Shown: one piece after another, positions 14,956 to 21,517 of the stretch
Layout: every line of letters starts with the position of its first letter
Position numbering within the stretch: position 1 is the first letter of the stretch
DNA from: Castellaniella sp040276085
GTDB lineage: Bacteria > Pseudomonadota > Gammaproteobacteria > Burkholderiales > Burkholderiaceae_B
Assembly: GCF_040276085.1 (NCBI RefSeq)
Contig: NZ_JBELOK010000017.1
Coordinates: 1-21,517 of the forward strand
Direction of reading: 5' to 3'
DNA: 21,517 nucleotides
The notes under the pieces: generated by a model
What the model was told of the DNA's origin: nothing
Databases searched by the model: none
What the model saw: the letters and a program-made list of their open reading frames with translations, nothing else
Position numbers and translations under genes: made by a program

Positions 14956-14967
14956 CCTGCCGAGCCT

Positions 14968-16086
14968 TTAAGGCTGGATCTGGGTCATGTTGCCGTTGAC
15001 GTCCCAACGAAACACAGCAAACTCGAAATGTTTGAGGTCACCCTTCGCATCGTAGTCTACTTTGCCGATACCAGTATCAAAGCTGTTTTTGTGCATGTAG
15101 GCAGCAACTTTGTCGGGGTCGGTGCCCACGGCATTGATGCTGTCAGCCAGTACTTGAACAGCCGCATAGGCTGTCATGGTAAACGCACCATCCGGGCTGC
15201 GTTTGTATTGCTTGAAGTTCTCGAGAATTTTCTCATTGCCGGGACGCTTCGTGAAATCGGCTGGCAATGTGACCAGAAGCTTGTCGACTGCCGGGCCAGC
15301 AATGGCAGTGAGATCTTTGTTGGCAACGCCTTCAGGACCCATAAATTGGGTATCCAGCCCTTGTTCGCGTGCCTGGCGCAGCAATAAGCCGAGCTCGGGA
15401 TGGTAACCACCAAAGTAAATCAGATCGGGGCCCAGCGCCTTGAGCTTGGAGATGACTGCAGAGTAATCACTGTCGCCCACGTTGATCCCTTCGAACATGG
15501 CGATATTGACGCCGGCTTTCTCTAGGGATTTTTGTACCTGGGTAGCGACACCAGAGCCATAGGTTTGCTTGTCGTGCAAAATGGCCACTTTTTGTGGTTT
15601 GATTTGCTTGGCAATGTAATCGGCTGCAAACGGGCCTTGTTGGTCGTCGCGGCCGATGGTGCGAAAGAAGTAATGCGGCTTGATGGTGTCGGTAACCAGG
15701 GGCGATGTTGCACCCGGGGTGATCGCGACAATGCCTTCTTGTTCGTAGACATTGACGGCAGGCACGGTAGTGCCCGAGCAGGCGTGTGCCACCGCAAATT
15801 TGGCACCCGAGTTGACCACACGGTTGGCTGCAGGAACGGCCTGTTTGGGTTCGCAGCCATCGTCAATCAGCAGGGCTTCGATTTGCATGCCTTTGATGCC
15901 GCCGGCAGCATTAAGCGCATCGATGGCTGTGAGTGCGCCAGCCTGGATCTGGTCTCCGTACTGAGTGTTGGGGCCTGTCATGGGCTGGGGGATGCCGATC
16001 TTGAGTGTGTCGGCGTGTGCCCCGGCCGCCAGCGACATTGCGCCAAAAGCCAAAATAACGGGGGTGATACGCAAAGTGAACGTCAT
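14968..16086 (-). CDS. livK: Branched-chain amino-acid ABC transporter, substrate-binding protein LivK/LivJ-type
   Basis: This 372-aa precursor has a signal peptide of about 25 residues (ending AHA), so it acts in the periplasm. It belongs to the Leu/Ile/Val-binding family: KIGIPQPMTGPNTQYG, IDDGCEPKQAVPAANRVV, HACSGTTVPA, GIVAITPGATSP, GRDDQQGP, AILHDKQTYGSG, YFGGYHPELG and FMGPEGVAN. Cys78 and Cys103 fall at mature positions 53 and 78, the same as the disulfide of E. coli LivJ. GGAGA 8 nt before ATG 16086 supports the start. First gene of the livKHMGF operon, with a plausible promoter about 100 bp upstream. The true ligand range within the family cannot be read from sequence alone. Confidence 0.95.
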   Translation of the reverse strand: MTFTLRITPVILAFGAMSLAAGAHADTLKIGIPQPMTGPNTQYGDQIQAGALTAIDALNAAGGIKGMQIEALLIDDGCEPKQAVPAANRVVNSGAKFAVAHACSGTTVPAVNVYEQEGIVAITPGATSPLVTDTIKPHYFFRTIGRDDQQGPFAADYIAKQIKPQKVAILHDKQTYGSGVATQVQKSLEKAGVNIAMFEGINVGDSDYSAVISKLKALGPDLIYFGGYHPELGLLLRQAREQGLDTQFMGPEGVANKDLTAIAGPAVDKLLVTLPADFTKRPGNEKILENFKQYKRSPDGAFTMTAYAAVQVLADSINAVGTDPDKVAAYMHKNSFDTGIGKVDYDAKGDLKHFEFAVFRWDVNGNMTQIQP

Positions 16087-16194
16087 TCGGGATGTCTCCG
16101 GTAGAGGCGCCGCTGGTATGAAAGAACCCGATCGGGTGCTTGACCCAGGGGCGTGAAGCGTTGGTTTTCTGCTTCCGCCCTGAGCGGCAGGCGT

Positions 16195-16223
16195 ATTCTG
16201 ACGACTTGCTCCGGAGGTGTCAC
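16195..16223 (-). promoter_or_regulatory. Sigma-70-like promoter upstream of livK
   Basis: On the minus strand GTGACA (5 of 6 to -35 consensus) and CAGAAT (4 of 6 to -10) are separated by exactly 17 nt. The implied start near 16188 leaves a leader of about 100 nt before livK. That leader contains a perfect 12-bp palindrome, ACCCGATCGGGT (16126-16137), which could be a regulator site. Read-through from proC is also possible because no terminator is visible after proC. Confidence 0.45.
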
Positions 16224-16248
16224 TACGGTTAATCCCTGATAAAGGCTG

Positions 16249-17085
16249 TTACTTTGAAAATTCTTGGGCGAGCTCTTTTGCACGGTGGGCGGCAGCAGCC
16301 ACAGCCTCGCGCATGATGTCTGGAAGTTGGCGCTCTTGAAACACTTGCAGGGCGGCTGCTGTTGTGCCGCCTTTGGAGGTAACCCGTTGACGCAGCACAT
16401 CAGGGGTGTCGGGTGAGAGCGTTGCCAGTTGGGTGGCGCCATGAAATGTGGCCAAAGCAAGCTGGCGGGCATGCTGGGGCGACAAGCCCTGCTCGACGCC
16501 TGCAGCAATCAGGGCTTCGAGAAACAAAAATACGTAAGCTGGCCCACTGCCAGAGACTGCGGTTACCGCATCAATGGCTGCGTCGTCTTCTACCCAAAGC
16601 ACGTCGCCAACCGAGCGCAGCAGGGTCTCGGCCAATTGGCGATCGGGATCGGTCACCCCCGGCAAGGCGGCCATGCCGGTCATGCCGCAGGCAATCAGGG
16701 CCGGCGTATTGGGCATGCAACGGACAACCTGTTGATAGGGGGTAGCGTCAGTGCCCAGCCACCGGGCAATTGCTTCGGCGGGGATGCCCGCTGCAATACT
16801 GATCACCAGAGTGTCGGGGCGTAGCCAGGGCCGGCAAAGCGGTACTACCTGTGACATGATCTGCGGCTTGACGGCAAAGAACCATACTTTGCACTCGGAC
16901 AGGCGTGCAGAGGGTTCGGCAGCCGTGGTGGTGCCTTGGGTTTCCCATTGCTGCCGGGTATCGGCGCTGGGGTCGATGACGTGAACATCCTGTGCCAGGC
17001 AGCTTCGGCCCATCAGGCCGCTGGCCAGGGCGCTGGCCATGTTGCCACCCCCCACCAGTGCCAGTGAAAGATTATTTTTTTCCAT
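16249..17085 (-). CDS. proC: Pyrroline-5-carboxylate reductase ProC
   Basis: ProC reduces 1-pyrroline-5-carboxylate to proline with NAD(P)H, the last step of proline synthesis. The 278-aa protein has the usual length. The nucleotide site is LALVGGGNMASALASGL (8-24), followed by FFAVKPQ, SIAAGIP, VVRCMPNTPALI (120-131), the substrate-side VSGSGPAYVFLFLEAL (177-192) and TSKGGTTAAAL (236-246). The ATG at 17085 has no Shine-Dalgarno. A TACAAT box ends only 8 nt before it, so the mRNA may be leaderless. It is divergent from ugpB. Confidence 0.96.
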   Translation of the reverse strand: MEKNNLSLALVGGGNMASALASGLMGRSCLAQDVHVIDPSADTRQQWETQGTTTAAEPSARLSECKVWFFAVKPQIMSQVVPLCRPWLRPDTLVISIAAGIPAEAIARWLGTDATPYQQVVRCMPNTPALIACGMTGMAALPGVTDPDRQLAETLLRSVGDVLWVEDDAAIDAVTAVSGSGPAYVFLFLEALIAAGVEQGLSPQHARQLALATFHGATQLATLSPDTPDVLRQRVTSKGGTTAAALQVFQERQLPDIMREAVAAAAHRAKELAQEFSK

Positions 17086-17093
17086 AGCGCTGT

Positions 17094-17135
17094 ATTGTAC
17101 GAGCCCATTTGCTTGCGGGAAACAGGGATTGTCAA
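17094..17135 (-). promoter_or_regulatory. Possible proC promoter elements giving a leaderless or very short leader
   Basis: On the minus strand a consensus TTGACA (17135-17130) is followed 17 nt later by GCAAAT (weak). A better -10, TACAAT (17099-17094), lies 17 nt after a weak TTTCCC. With TACAAT the start of transcription would fall one or two bases before the ATG. With the other pair the leader would be about 13 nt. Both leave no room for a Shine-Dalgarno. Confidence 0.35.
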
Positions 17136-17171
17136 ATCTGACCAGAACTGTTCACAATAGGTACCTATAAT
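17129..17171 (+). promoter_or_regulatory. ugpB promoter region with consensus -10 and a palindrome
   Basis: A perfect TATAAT (17166-17171) stands 50 bp before the ugpB ATG. No good -35 lies 16-18 nt upstream, which suggests an activator. Just upstream are TTGTCA (17129-17134), CTGACCA (17138-17144) and CTGTTCAC (17148-17155), loosely resembling the CTGTCA repeats of a PhoB box but with 9-10 bp rather than 11-bp spacing. A perfect 12-bp palindrome ATAGGTACCTAT (17157-17168) overlaps the -10 box and could bind a repressor. The -10 is well supported; the regulator assignments are guesses. Confidence 0.5.
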
Positions 17172-17221
17172 GCCCCGCATCCGCCACGGCATAATTGGTG
17201 GACACCCTCAAGGAGATTTCA

Positions 17222-18532
17222 ATGGCATTTCGTATTTCTCGTTTGACGATGCTTGCGGCCCTGCTGGCTAGCGCCGGAGCAGCCAATGCAGCAACCGACA
17301 TCACGTTCTGGCATTCCATGGAAGGTCCCCTCGGAGAGCGCGTTGACGCTATCGCCAAGGATTTCAACGCCAGTCAGTCGGATTATGTTGTGCATGCGGT
17401 GTACAAGGGCGCTTATGGCGAATCCATGAATGCCGGTATTGCCGCTTTCCGTGCAGGTAATGCGCCCGATATTCTTCAGGTATTCGAAGTTGGCACGGCC
17501 ACGATGATGTATGCCAAGGGGGCTGTACAACCTGTGCAGGCCTTGTCTGAAAAAGTGGGTGATCCCATCGATCCATCCGGTTTTCTGGGTGCAGTAGCCG
17601 GTTATTATTCGTCGCCCGAAGGCAAGCTGGTGTCGATGCCGTTCAACAGCTCCACCCCGGTGCTGTATTACAACAAGGATGCTTTCAAAAAGGCGGGTCT
17701 TGATCCCGACAAACCACCCAAGACCTGGCCTGAGCTTGCCGATGCAGCTAAAAAGCTGCGTGCCGCAGGCATGGAATGCGGGTATTCCACCGCATGGCCC
17801 TCCTGGGTTTTGCTTGAAAACTTCGCTGCCTGGCACAACGTTCCGTATGCCTCGCTGGATAATGGTTTTGGTGGCTTAGGCGCACGGTTGCAACTGGACA
17901 GCCCTTTGTTTAAAAAGCATCTCACCTTTTTGTCCAATATGGCCAAGGCCGGTGAGTTCACCTACGGGGGCCGGGGTGATGCCGGCAACGCCCTGTTTAC
18001 GTCGGGCAAGTGCGGCATGTATACCGGTTCAAGCGGCATGCGGGCGTCCATTCTTAAAAATGGTCAGTTTGCTTTCGGTACATCTACCCTGCCCTATTAT
18101 CCCGACGTCAAAGGCGCGCCACAAAACTCCATTATTGGCGGCGCATCATTATGGGTGTTCTCCGGCAAGTCTGATGCCACCTACAAAGGGGTAGTCAAAT
18201 TCTTCAAGTTTCTATCCAGCCCTGCCCAAGCTGCAGCCTGGCACCAGAACACTGGTTATGTACCAGTCACCAAAGCAGGCTACGAAGAAACCAAAAAGTC
18301 CGGTTTCTATGAGAAAAACCCTGGTACGGAAGTGGCCGTGCGACAGCTCAATGCCGATACCACTGCCAATTCTCGGGGCATCCGGCTGGGATACCTGCCC
18401 CAGATCCGCGATATTGAAGACAGCACAATGGAGCAAATCTTCGCTGGTAAAGTCAGCCCCGAGGATGGGCTGAAGAAGATGACCACCGAAGGCGATGCTC
18501 TGTTGGAACGTTTCGAGAAGAGCGTCAAGTAA
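17222..18532 (+). CDS. ugpB: sn-glycerol-3-phosphate ABC transporter, substrate-binding protein UgpB
   Basis: This 436-aa precursor has a signal peptide of about 23 residues (ending ANA); the mature protein is periplasmic. It follows E. coli UgpB block by block: FWHSMEGPLGE, YKGAYGESMNAGIAAFRAGNAP, ILQVFEVGTATMM, MPFNSSTPVLYYNKDAFKKA, GLDPDKPPKTWPELA, GGASLWVFSGK, WHQNTGYVPVTKAGYE and GFYEKNPGTEVAVRQLN. This level of agreement separates it from general sugar-binding proteins. It captures glycerol-3-phosphate or glycerophosphodiesters as phosphorus and carbon source. AAGGAG 6 nt before ATG 17222 decides the start over a frame from 17195. First gene of ugpBAEC. Confidence 0.96.
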   Translation: MAFRISRLTMLAALLASAGAANAATDITFWHSMEGPLGERVDAIAKDFNASQSDYVVHAVYKGAYGESMNAGIAAFRAGNAPDILQVFEVGTATMMYAKGAVQPVQALSEKVGDPIDPSGFLGAVAGYYSSPEGKLVSMPFNSSTPVLYYNKDAFKKAGLDPDKPPKTWPELADAAKKLRAAGMECGYSTAWPSWVLLENFAAWHNVPYASLDNGFGGLGARLQLDSPLFKKHLTFLSNMAKAGEFTYGGRGDAGNALFTSGKCGMYTGSSGMRASILKNGQFAFGTSTLPYYPDVKGAPQNSIIGGASLWVFSGKSDATYKGVVKFFKFLSSPAQAAAWHQNTGYVPVTKAGYEETKKSGFYEKNPGTEVAVRQLNADTTANSRGIRLGYLPQIRDIEDSTMEQIFAGKVSPEDGLKKMTTEGDALLERFEKSVK

Positions 18533-18535
18533 TTC

Positions 18536-19417
18536 ATGGAAAAACGCGTCGTCTTCCGTCACAAGACCCTGCCCTGGTTGTTGTTGGCTCCGCAGTTGGC
18601 CATCACTCTGGTTTTTTTCTTTTGGCCGGCCGGGCAAGCCATGTGGCAGTCGTTTCGTCTGGAAGACCCGTTCGGCCTGTCCTCACAGTTTGTGGGGCTG
18701 GCCAATTTCATGGCTTTGTTCTCCAGCGCCGATTACCTGGCTTCGTTCCGTACGACAGCCTGGTTTTCGACCTGGGTAGCCATCGGAGGTCTGTCCATTT
18801 CGCTGCTGCTGGCGGTAATGGCAGATCGCGTGGTTCGCGGGGCAACAGTTTATAAAACCTTGCTCATTTGGCCCTACGCAGTGGCCGCTGCAGTCGCAGG
18901 GGTGTTATGGCTGTTTTTGTTTTCCCCCTCGGTGGGCATTTTGGCCGTTGCCATGGTTCAGATGGGGCTGCACTGGAACCCCCGCCTCGACGGCGAAGAT
19001 GCAATGGCGCTGATTGTCTTTGCATCCATCTGGAAGCAAGTGTCGTATAACTTTTTGTTTTTTTTGGCGGGCTTGCAGTCTATCCCCCGCTCATTGATCG
19101 AGGCGGCTGCCATTGACGGTGCGGGGCCTGTGCGGCGGTTTTTTTCAATCGTATTTCCCCTGTTGTCCCCCACCAGTTTCTTTCTCCTGGTGATCAACTT
19201 TATTTATGCCTTTTTTGACACATTTGCGGTCATCGATATTGTCACGCAAGGCGGCCCCGGGCGCGCCACGGACATCCTGGTTTACAAGGTATATAACGCC
19301 GGGTTCAAAGGCCTGGATCTCGGCTCTTCAGCAGCACAATCGGTCATTCTGATGCTGATTGTCATCGCCCTCACTGCTATCCAGTTTCGTTATGTCGATC
19401 GCAAGGTCAACTACTGA
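18536..19417 (+). CDS. ugpA: sn-glycerol-3-phosphate ABC transporter, permease UgpA
   Basis: This 293-aa inner-membrane permease, about six membrane segments, matches E. coli UgpA in length and blocks: LLLAPQLAITLVFFFWPAG, DPFGLSSQFVGLANF, WKQVSYNFLFFLAGLQSIP, the coupling loop EAAAIDGAGPVRRFFSIVFP (189-208), YAFFDTFAVID, and SSAAQSVILMLIVIALT near the end. It starts 3 bp after the ugpB stop with only a weak ribosome-binding site, which suggests coupling to ugpB translation. Confidence 0.95.
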   Translation: MEKRVVFRHKTLPWLLLAPQLAITLVFFFWPAGQAMWQSFRLEDPFGLSSQFVGLANFMALFSSADYLASFRTTAWFSTWVAIGGLSISLLLAVMADRVVRGATVYKTLLIWPYAVAAAVAGVLWLFLFSPSVGILAVAMVQMGLHWNPRLDGEDAMALIVFASIWKQVSYNFLFFLAGLQSIPRSLIEAAAIDGAGPVRRFFSIVFPLLSPTSFFLLVINFIYAFFDTFAVIDIVTQGGPGRATDILVYKVYNAGFKGLDLGSSAAQSVILMLIVIALTAIQFRYVDRKVNY

Positions 19418-19432
19418 TGGAGGCGCGTCAAT

Positions 19433-20275
19433 ATGGTTGAACGCAGGCCCCTGCTCGACCTCATCTCTCATGCTGTCCTGATTCTGGGCGTGGTGGTGAT
19501 TGCATTTCCGCTTTATGTCGCGTTTGTGGCTTCGACACAAACTGCACAAGAAGTCGCCCAGGCGCCCATGTCGCTTATCCCCGGCGGGCACTTCCTGGAA
19601 AATTACTGGACCGTCCTGACAGGTAATGCGGTAAACACGCCGCCCGTCGGCCGCATGCTGTGGATCAGTACATTCATGGCACTGGCCATTGCCATTGGCA
19701 AAATCTTTATCTCGATGCTTTCTGCGTTTGCGGTGGTTTATTTTCGGTTTCCGCTACGCATGCTGTGCTTCTGGATGATTTTTGTGACGTTGATGCTGCC
19801 CGTCGAGGTACGGATTGCGCCTACCTATGCGGTCGTGGCCAATCTTGGCATGCTCAACAGTTACGCAGGCCTCACCTTGCCGCTGATTGCTTCTGCTACC
19901 GCTACTTTTTTATTCCGGCAGTTTTTCCTGACGGTGCCCGACGAGCTTGTTGAAGCGGCCCGTATCGATGGGGCCGGCCCGATGCGGTTCTTCAAGGATA
20001 TTTTGTTTCCTTTGTCGCGTACCAGCATTGCAGCCCTGTTCGTGATCCAGTTTATTTACGGCTGGAACCAATATCTATGGCCACTTATTATCACCACCCA
20101 AGAAAACATGTATCCGGTGGTGGTCGGCATTCGCAGGATGATTGCAGGCGGTGATAGTGTCACCGAGTGGAATCTCGTTATGGCAACTGCTTTGCTGGCA
20201 ATGGTGCCGCCTGCTGCAGTGGTGATTTTCATGCAGAAATGGTTCGTCAAGGGCCTGGTCGATACCGAAAAATAG
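19433..20275 (+). CDS. ugpE: sn-glycerol-3-phosphate ABC transporter, permease UgpE
   Basis: This 280-aa inner-membrane permease is the same length as E. coli UgpE (281) and the second half of the membrane channel. It shows MLPVEVRIAPTYAVVANLGMLNSYAGLTLPL (121-151), the coupling loop EAARIDGAGPMRFFKDILFP (174-193), and FIYGWNQYLWPLIIT near the end. GGAGG lies about 9 nt before ATG 19433, 15 bp after the ugpA stop. Confidence 0.95.
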   Translation: MVERRPLLDLISHAVLILGVVVIAFPLYVAFVASTQTAQEVAQAPMSLIPGGHFLENYWTVLTGNAVNTPPVGRMLWISTFMALAIAIGKIFISMLSAFAVVYFRFPLRMLCFWMIFVTLMLPVEVRIAPTYAVVANLGMLNSYAGLTLPLIASATATFLFRQFFLTVPDELVEAARIDGAGPMRFFKDILFPLSRTSIAALFVIQFIYGWNQYLWPLIITTQENMYPVVVGIRRMIAGGDSVTEWNLVMATALLAMVPPAAVVIFMQKWFVKGLVDTEK

Positions 20276-20288
20276 GATACACAACCAC

Positions 20289-21386
20289 ATGGCAACCCTG
20301 AGCTTTCGCAATGTGCGCAAGACTTACCCTGGCGGCGTAGCCGTCATTCATGGCATCGACATGGATGTTCGTGATGGCGAGTTCGTCGTCATTGTGGGCC
20401 CTTCTGGCTGTGGCAAATCCACATTGATGCGGATGGTGGCAGGCCTCGAATCCATTACGGATGGCGAGATCATGATTGGTGATCGTGTGGTCAATACGCT
20501 TGAACCTGCCGAGCGCGATATTGCCATGGTGTTTCAAAATTACGCGCTCTACCCTCACATGAGCGTATTTGACAATATGGCATATGGGCTCAAGATCCGC
20601 CGGATGAGTAAAGAAGACATTCGCCGCCGCGTGGATGATGCCGCCCGTATTCTAGAACTCGATCAATTGCTGGACCGGCGCCCCCGCCAGTTATCTGGTG
20701 GCCAGCGGCAGCGCGTGGCCATGGGGCGTGCCATCGTCCGAGAACCCTCGGTTTTTCTGTTTGACGAGCCATTGTCCAATCTTGACGCCAAATTGCGCGT
20801 GCAGATGCGGCTGGAAATCCAGAAACTGCATCAACGGCTGGGCACTACCAGCCTTTACGTGACACACGATCAGGTTGAGGCCATGACGCTCGCCCATCGC
20901 ATGGTGGTGATGAACCAAGGGATCCCAGAGCAGATTGGCACGCCATCCGAGGTCTTTGAGCGCCCGGCCACTGTCTTTGTGGCCAGCTTTATTGGTGCCC
21001 CACCGATGAATCTGCTTCAAGTGGATATCGACGATCAGAGGCGTGTGCAAGGCCCGGATGGTGTTGCCTTGCCGGTCAAGGCGCCGGCGGGACTGGCCGC
21101 AGGCGTACGCAAAGCGATACTGGGTTTGCGCCCCGAGCACCTGCGCATCAATCAACCGGGGCTTCCCGTGGTTATTGAAATGGTCGAGGTATTGGGCTCC
21201 GAGCAACTGGTGCACACGCGCTGGGGCACGCAAAGTGTGGTGCTGCGTTGTACGGTGGCAGAAACGCAGGGACAAAAGCTTTCTGTTGGCGACAAGATCA
21301 ACCTGGGCCCTGACGGCCAGCATCCTGCGCATTGGTTTCATGCTGACACCGGTAAGCGGATTGAAAGCCCGGCAGATGGTGCCTGA
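20289..21386 (+). CDS. ugpC: sn-glycerol-3-phosphate ABC transporter, ATP-binding protein UgpC
   Basis: This 365-aa ATPase of the MalK/UgpC type powers the UgpAE channel. Walker A is GPSGCGKST (37-45), the Q-loop is VFQNYALYPH with Gln83, the signature is LSGGQ (135-139), Walker B is FLFDEP (156-161) and the H-loop is VTHDQVEAMT with His193. A C-terminal regulatory domain of about 120 residues (from GAPPMNLLQ) follows, with LGLRPEHLRI as the usual TOBE-domain signature. An AGGA lies about 11 nt upstream of the ATG, rather far. It is the last ugp gene visible. In E. coli ugpQ comes next, but here an insertion element starts 55 bp after the stop. Confidence 0.95.
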   Translation: MATLSFRNVRKTYPGGVAVIHGIDMDVRDGEFVVIVGPSGCGKSTLMRMVAGLESITDGEIMIGDRVVNTLEPAERDIAMVFQNYALYPHMSVFDNMAYGLKIRRMSKEDIRRRVDDAARILELDQLLDRRPRQLSGGQRQRVAMGRAIVREPSVFLFDEPLSNLDAKLRVQMRLEIQKLHQRLGTTSLYVTHDQVEAMTLAHRMVVMNQGIPEQIGTPSEVFERPATVFVASFIGAPPMNLLQVDIDDQRRVQGPDGVALPVKAPAGLAAGVRKAILGLRPEHLRINQPGLPVVIEMVEVLGSEQLVHTRWGTQSVVLRCTVAETQGQKLSVGDKINLGPDGQHPAHWFHADTGKRIESPADGA

Positions 21387-21449
21387 TCAGCCATGCGGTT
21401 ATTGGATCACCGAAACACTTGAATAAACAAGGCCCTCGAAATGAACTGC

Positions 21450-21490
21450 ACCCCAAAAGTTGGACACCGATCCAACCTTTGGGGTGTTTT
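21450..21490 (+). terminator. Hairpin with T-run at the IS end, covering the orfA ribosome-binding site
   Basis: CACCCCAAAAGTTGGA (21450-21465) pairs with TCCAACCTTTGGGGTG (21471-21486), 15 of 16 positions, around a 6-nt loop, and is followed by TTTTT. This is a complete Rho-independent terminator shape and would end ugp transcripts. The 3' arm contains GGGG (21481-21484), the only Shine-Dalgarno candidate for the ATG at 21493, 8 nt away. Any transcript entering from outside would therefore hide it. Confidence 0.7.
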
Positions 21491-21492
21491 TC

Positions 21493-21517
21493 ATGACGAA
21501 GTACGATGAGCAATTCA
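21493..21517 (+). CDS. IS3-family transposase OrfA, first eight residues
   Basis: The frame MTKYDEQF starts 51 bp inside the IS end and runs off the window. It matches the typical opening of IS150-group OrfA proteins (MxKYxEEFK...), the helix-turn-helix DNA-binding part of the frameshift-produced transposase. Only eight codons are visible, so the family rests mainly on the terminal repeat plus this start. Confidence 0.7.

Larger units (their letters stand above)
21442..21517 (+). mobile_element. Left end of an IS3-family (IS150-group-like) insertion sequence, cut by the window edge
   Basis: TGAACTGCACCCCAAAAGTT at 21442-21461, continuing TGGACACC, matches the form of terminal inverted repeats of IS3-family elements of the IS150 kind as I remember them. 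An orfA-like start follows at 21493. Only the outer 76 bp are inside the window, so the right end and the target-site duplication cannot be seen. Confidence 0.8.

Noticed and set aside
15532..16104. A 190-codon plus-strand frame opposite livK
   Set aside because: Fully antisense to livK; composition typical of a shadow frame.
16150..16200. A GC-rich stem after proC as terminator
   Set aside because: Only a 4-5 bp stem (CCGC/GCGG) without a following T-tract; too weak to call.
17172..17215. A tRNA-like GC-rich stretch before ugpB
   Set aside because: No cloverleaf can be drawn and no TΨC-type sequence is present; it is the ugpB leader.
1..21517. CRISPR arrays, phage genes, or defence systems
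   Set aside because: No regularly spaced repeats and no proteins of these types are visible; the window is mostly core metabolism and transport.

Overview
The window reads as chromosomal DNA of a betaproteobacterium. The NAD-biosynthesis, LIV-transporter and ugp proteins look most like those of Alcaligenaceae-type Burkholderiales (the Bordetella/Achromobacter/Advenella/Pusillimonas neighbourhood). That placement rests on remembered protein families, not on a search. Coding density is high and most of the content is core metabolism and transport. Both edges show traces of mobile or horizontally acquired DNA.

Layout. (1) 1-517 is an AT-richer, gene-poor edge. It holds the start of an unrecognised leftward ORF, three copies of a 16-18 bp repeat and a perfect 21-bp palindrome. 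(2) 518-4247 is a de novo NAD block: nadA-nadC (+), overlapping by ATGA, converge on nadB (-). Together these make quinolinate from aspartate and convert it to nicotinate mononucleotide. (3) 4379-5358 holds a small periplasmic c-type cytochrome (-) and a CPGC redoxin (+). (4) 5243-10350 is a leftward run: a 2-hydroxyacid dehydrogenase, an erythrose-4-phosphate dehydrogenase-like gene (epd), fumC, a DUF488 protein, a short NfeD protein and a slipin. The slipin gene overlaps the tail of the redoxin gene by 116 bp. (5) 10533-11144 is a beta-class-like glutathione S-transferase (+), separated from the next block by a 17-bp perfect terminator hairpin. (6) 11263-16086 is a complete branched-chain amino-acid ABC transporter livKHMGF (-), preceded by proC (-). 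(7) 17222-21386 is ugpBAEC (+), a glycerol-3-phosphate / glycerophosphodiester ABC transporter. (8) From 21442 an IS3-family element enters the right edge and is cut off by the window end.

How the parts work together. The nad genes supply NAD to the many dehydrogenases here. epd and its upstream neighbour could form the first two steps of DXP-dependent vitamin B6 synthesis, which is an inference. liv and ugp import nitrogen/carbon and phosphorus sources. Slipin plus NfeD form a membrane-quality module of known type.

I found no CRISPR array, tRNA, rRNA, phage or clear defence system, and no convincing entirely new system. The more unusual items are small: the repeat and palindrome region at the left edge, the IS end whose hairpin covers the transposase ribosome-binding site, tandem hairpins between livK and livH, the epd/hydroxyacid-dehydrogenase pairing, and the antisense overlap of redoxin and slipin.
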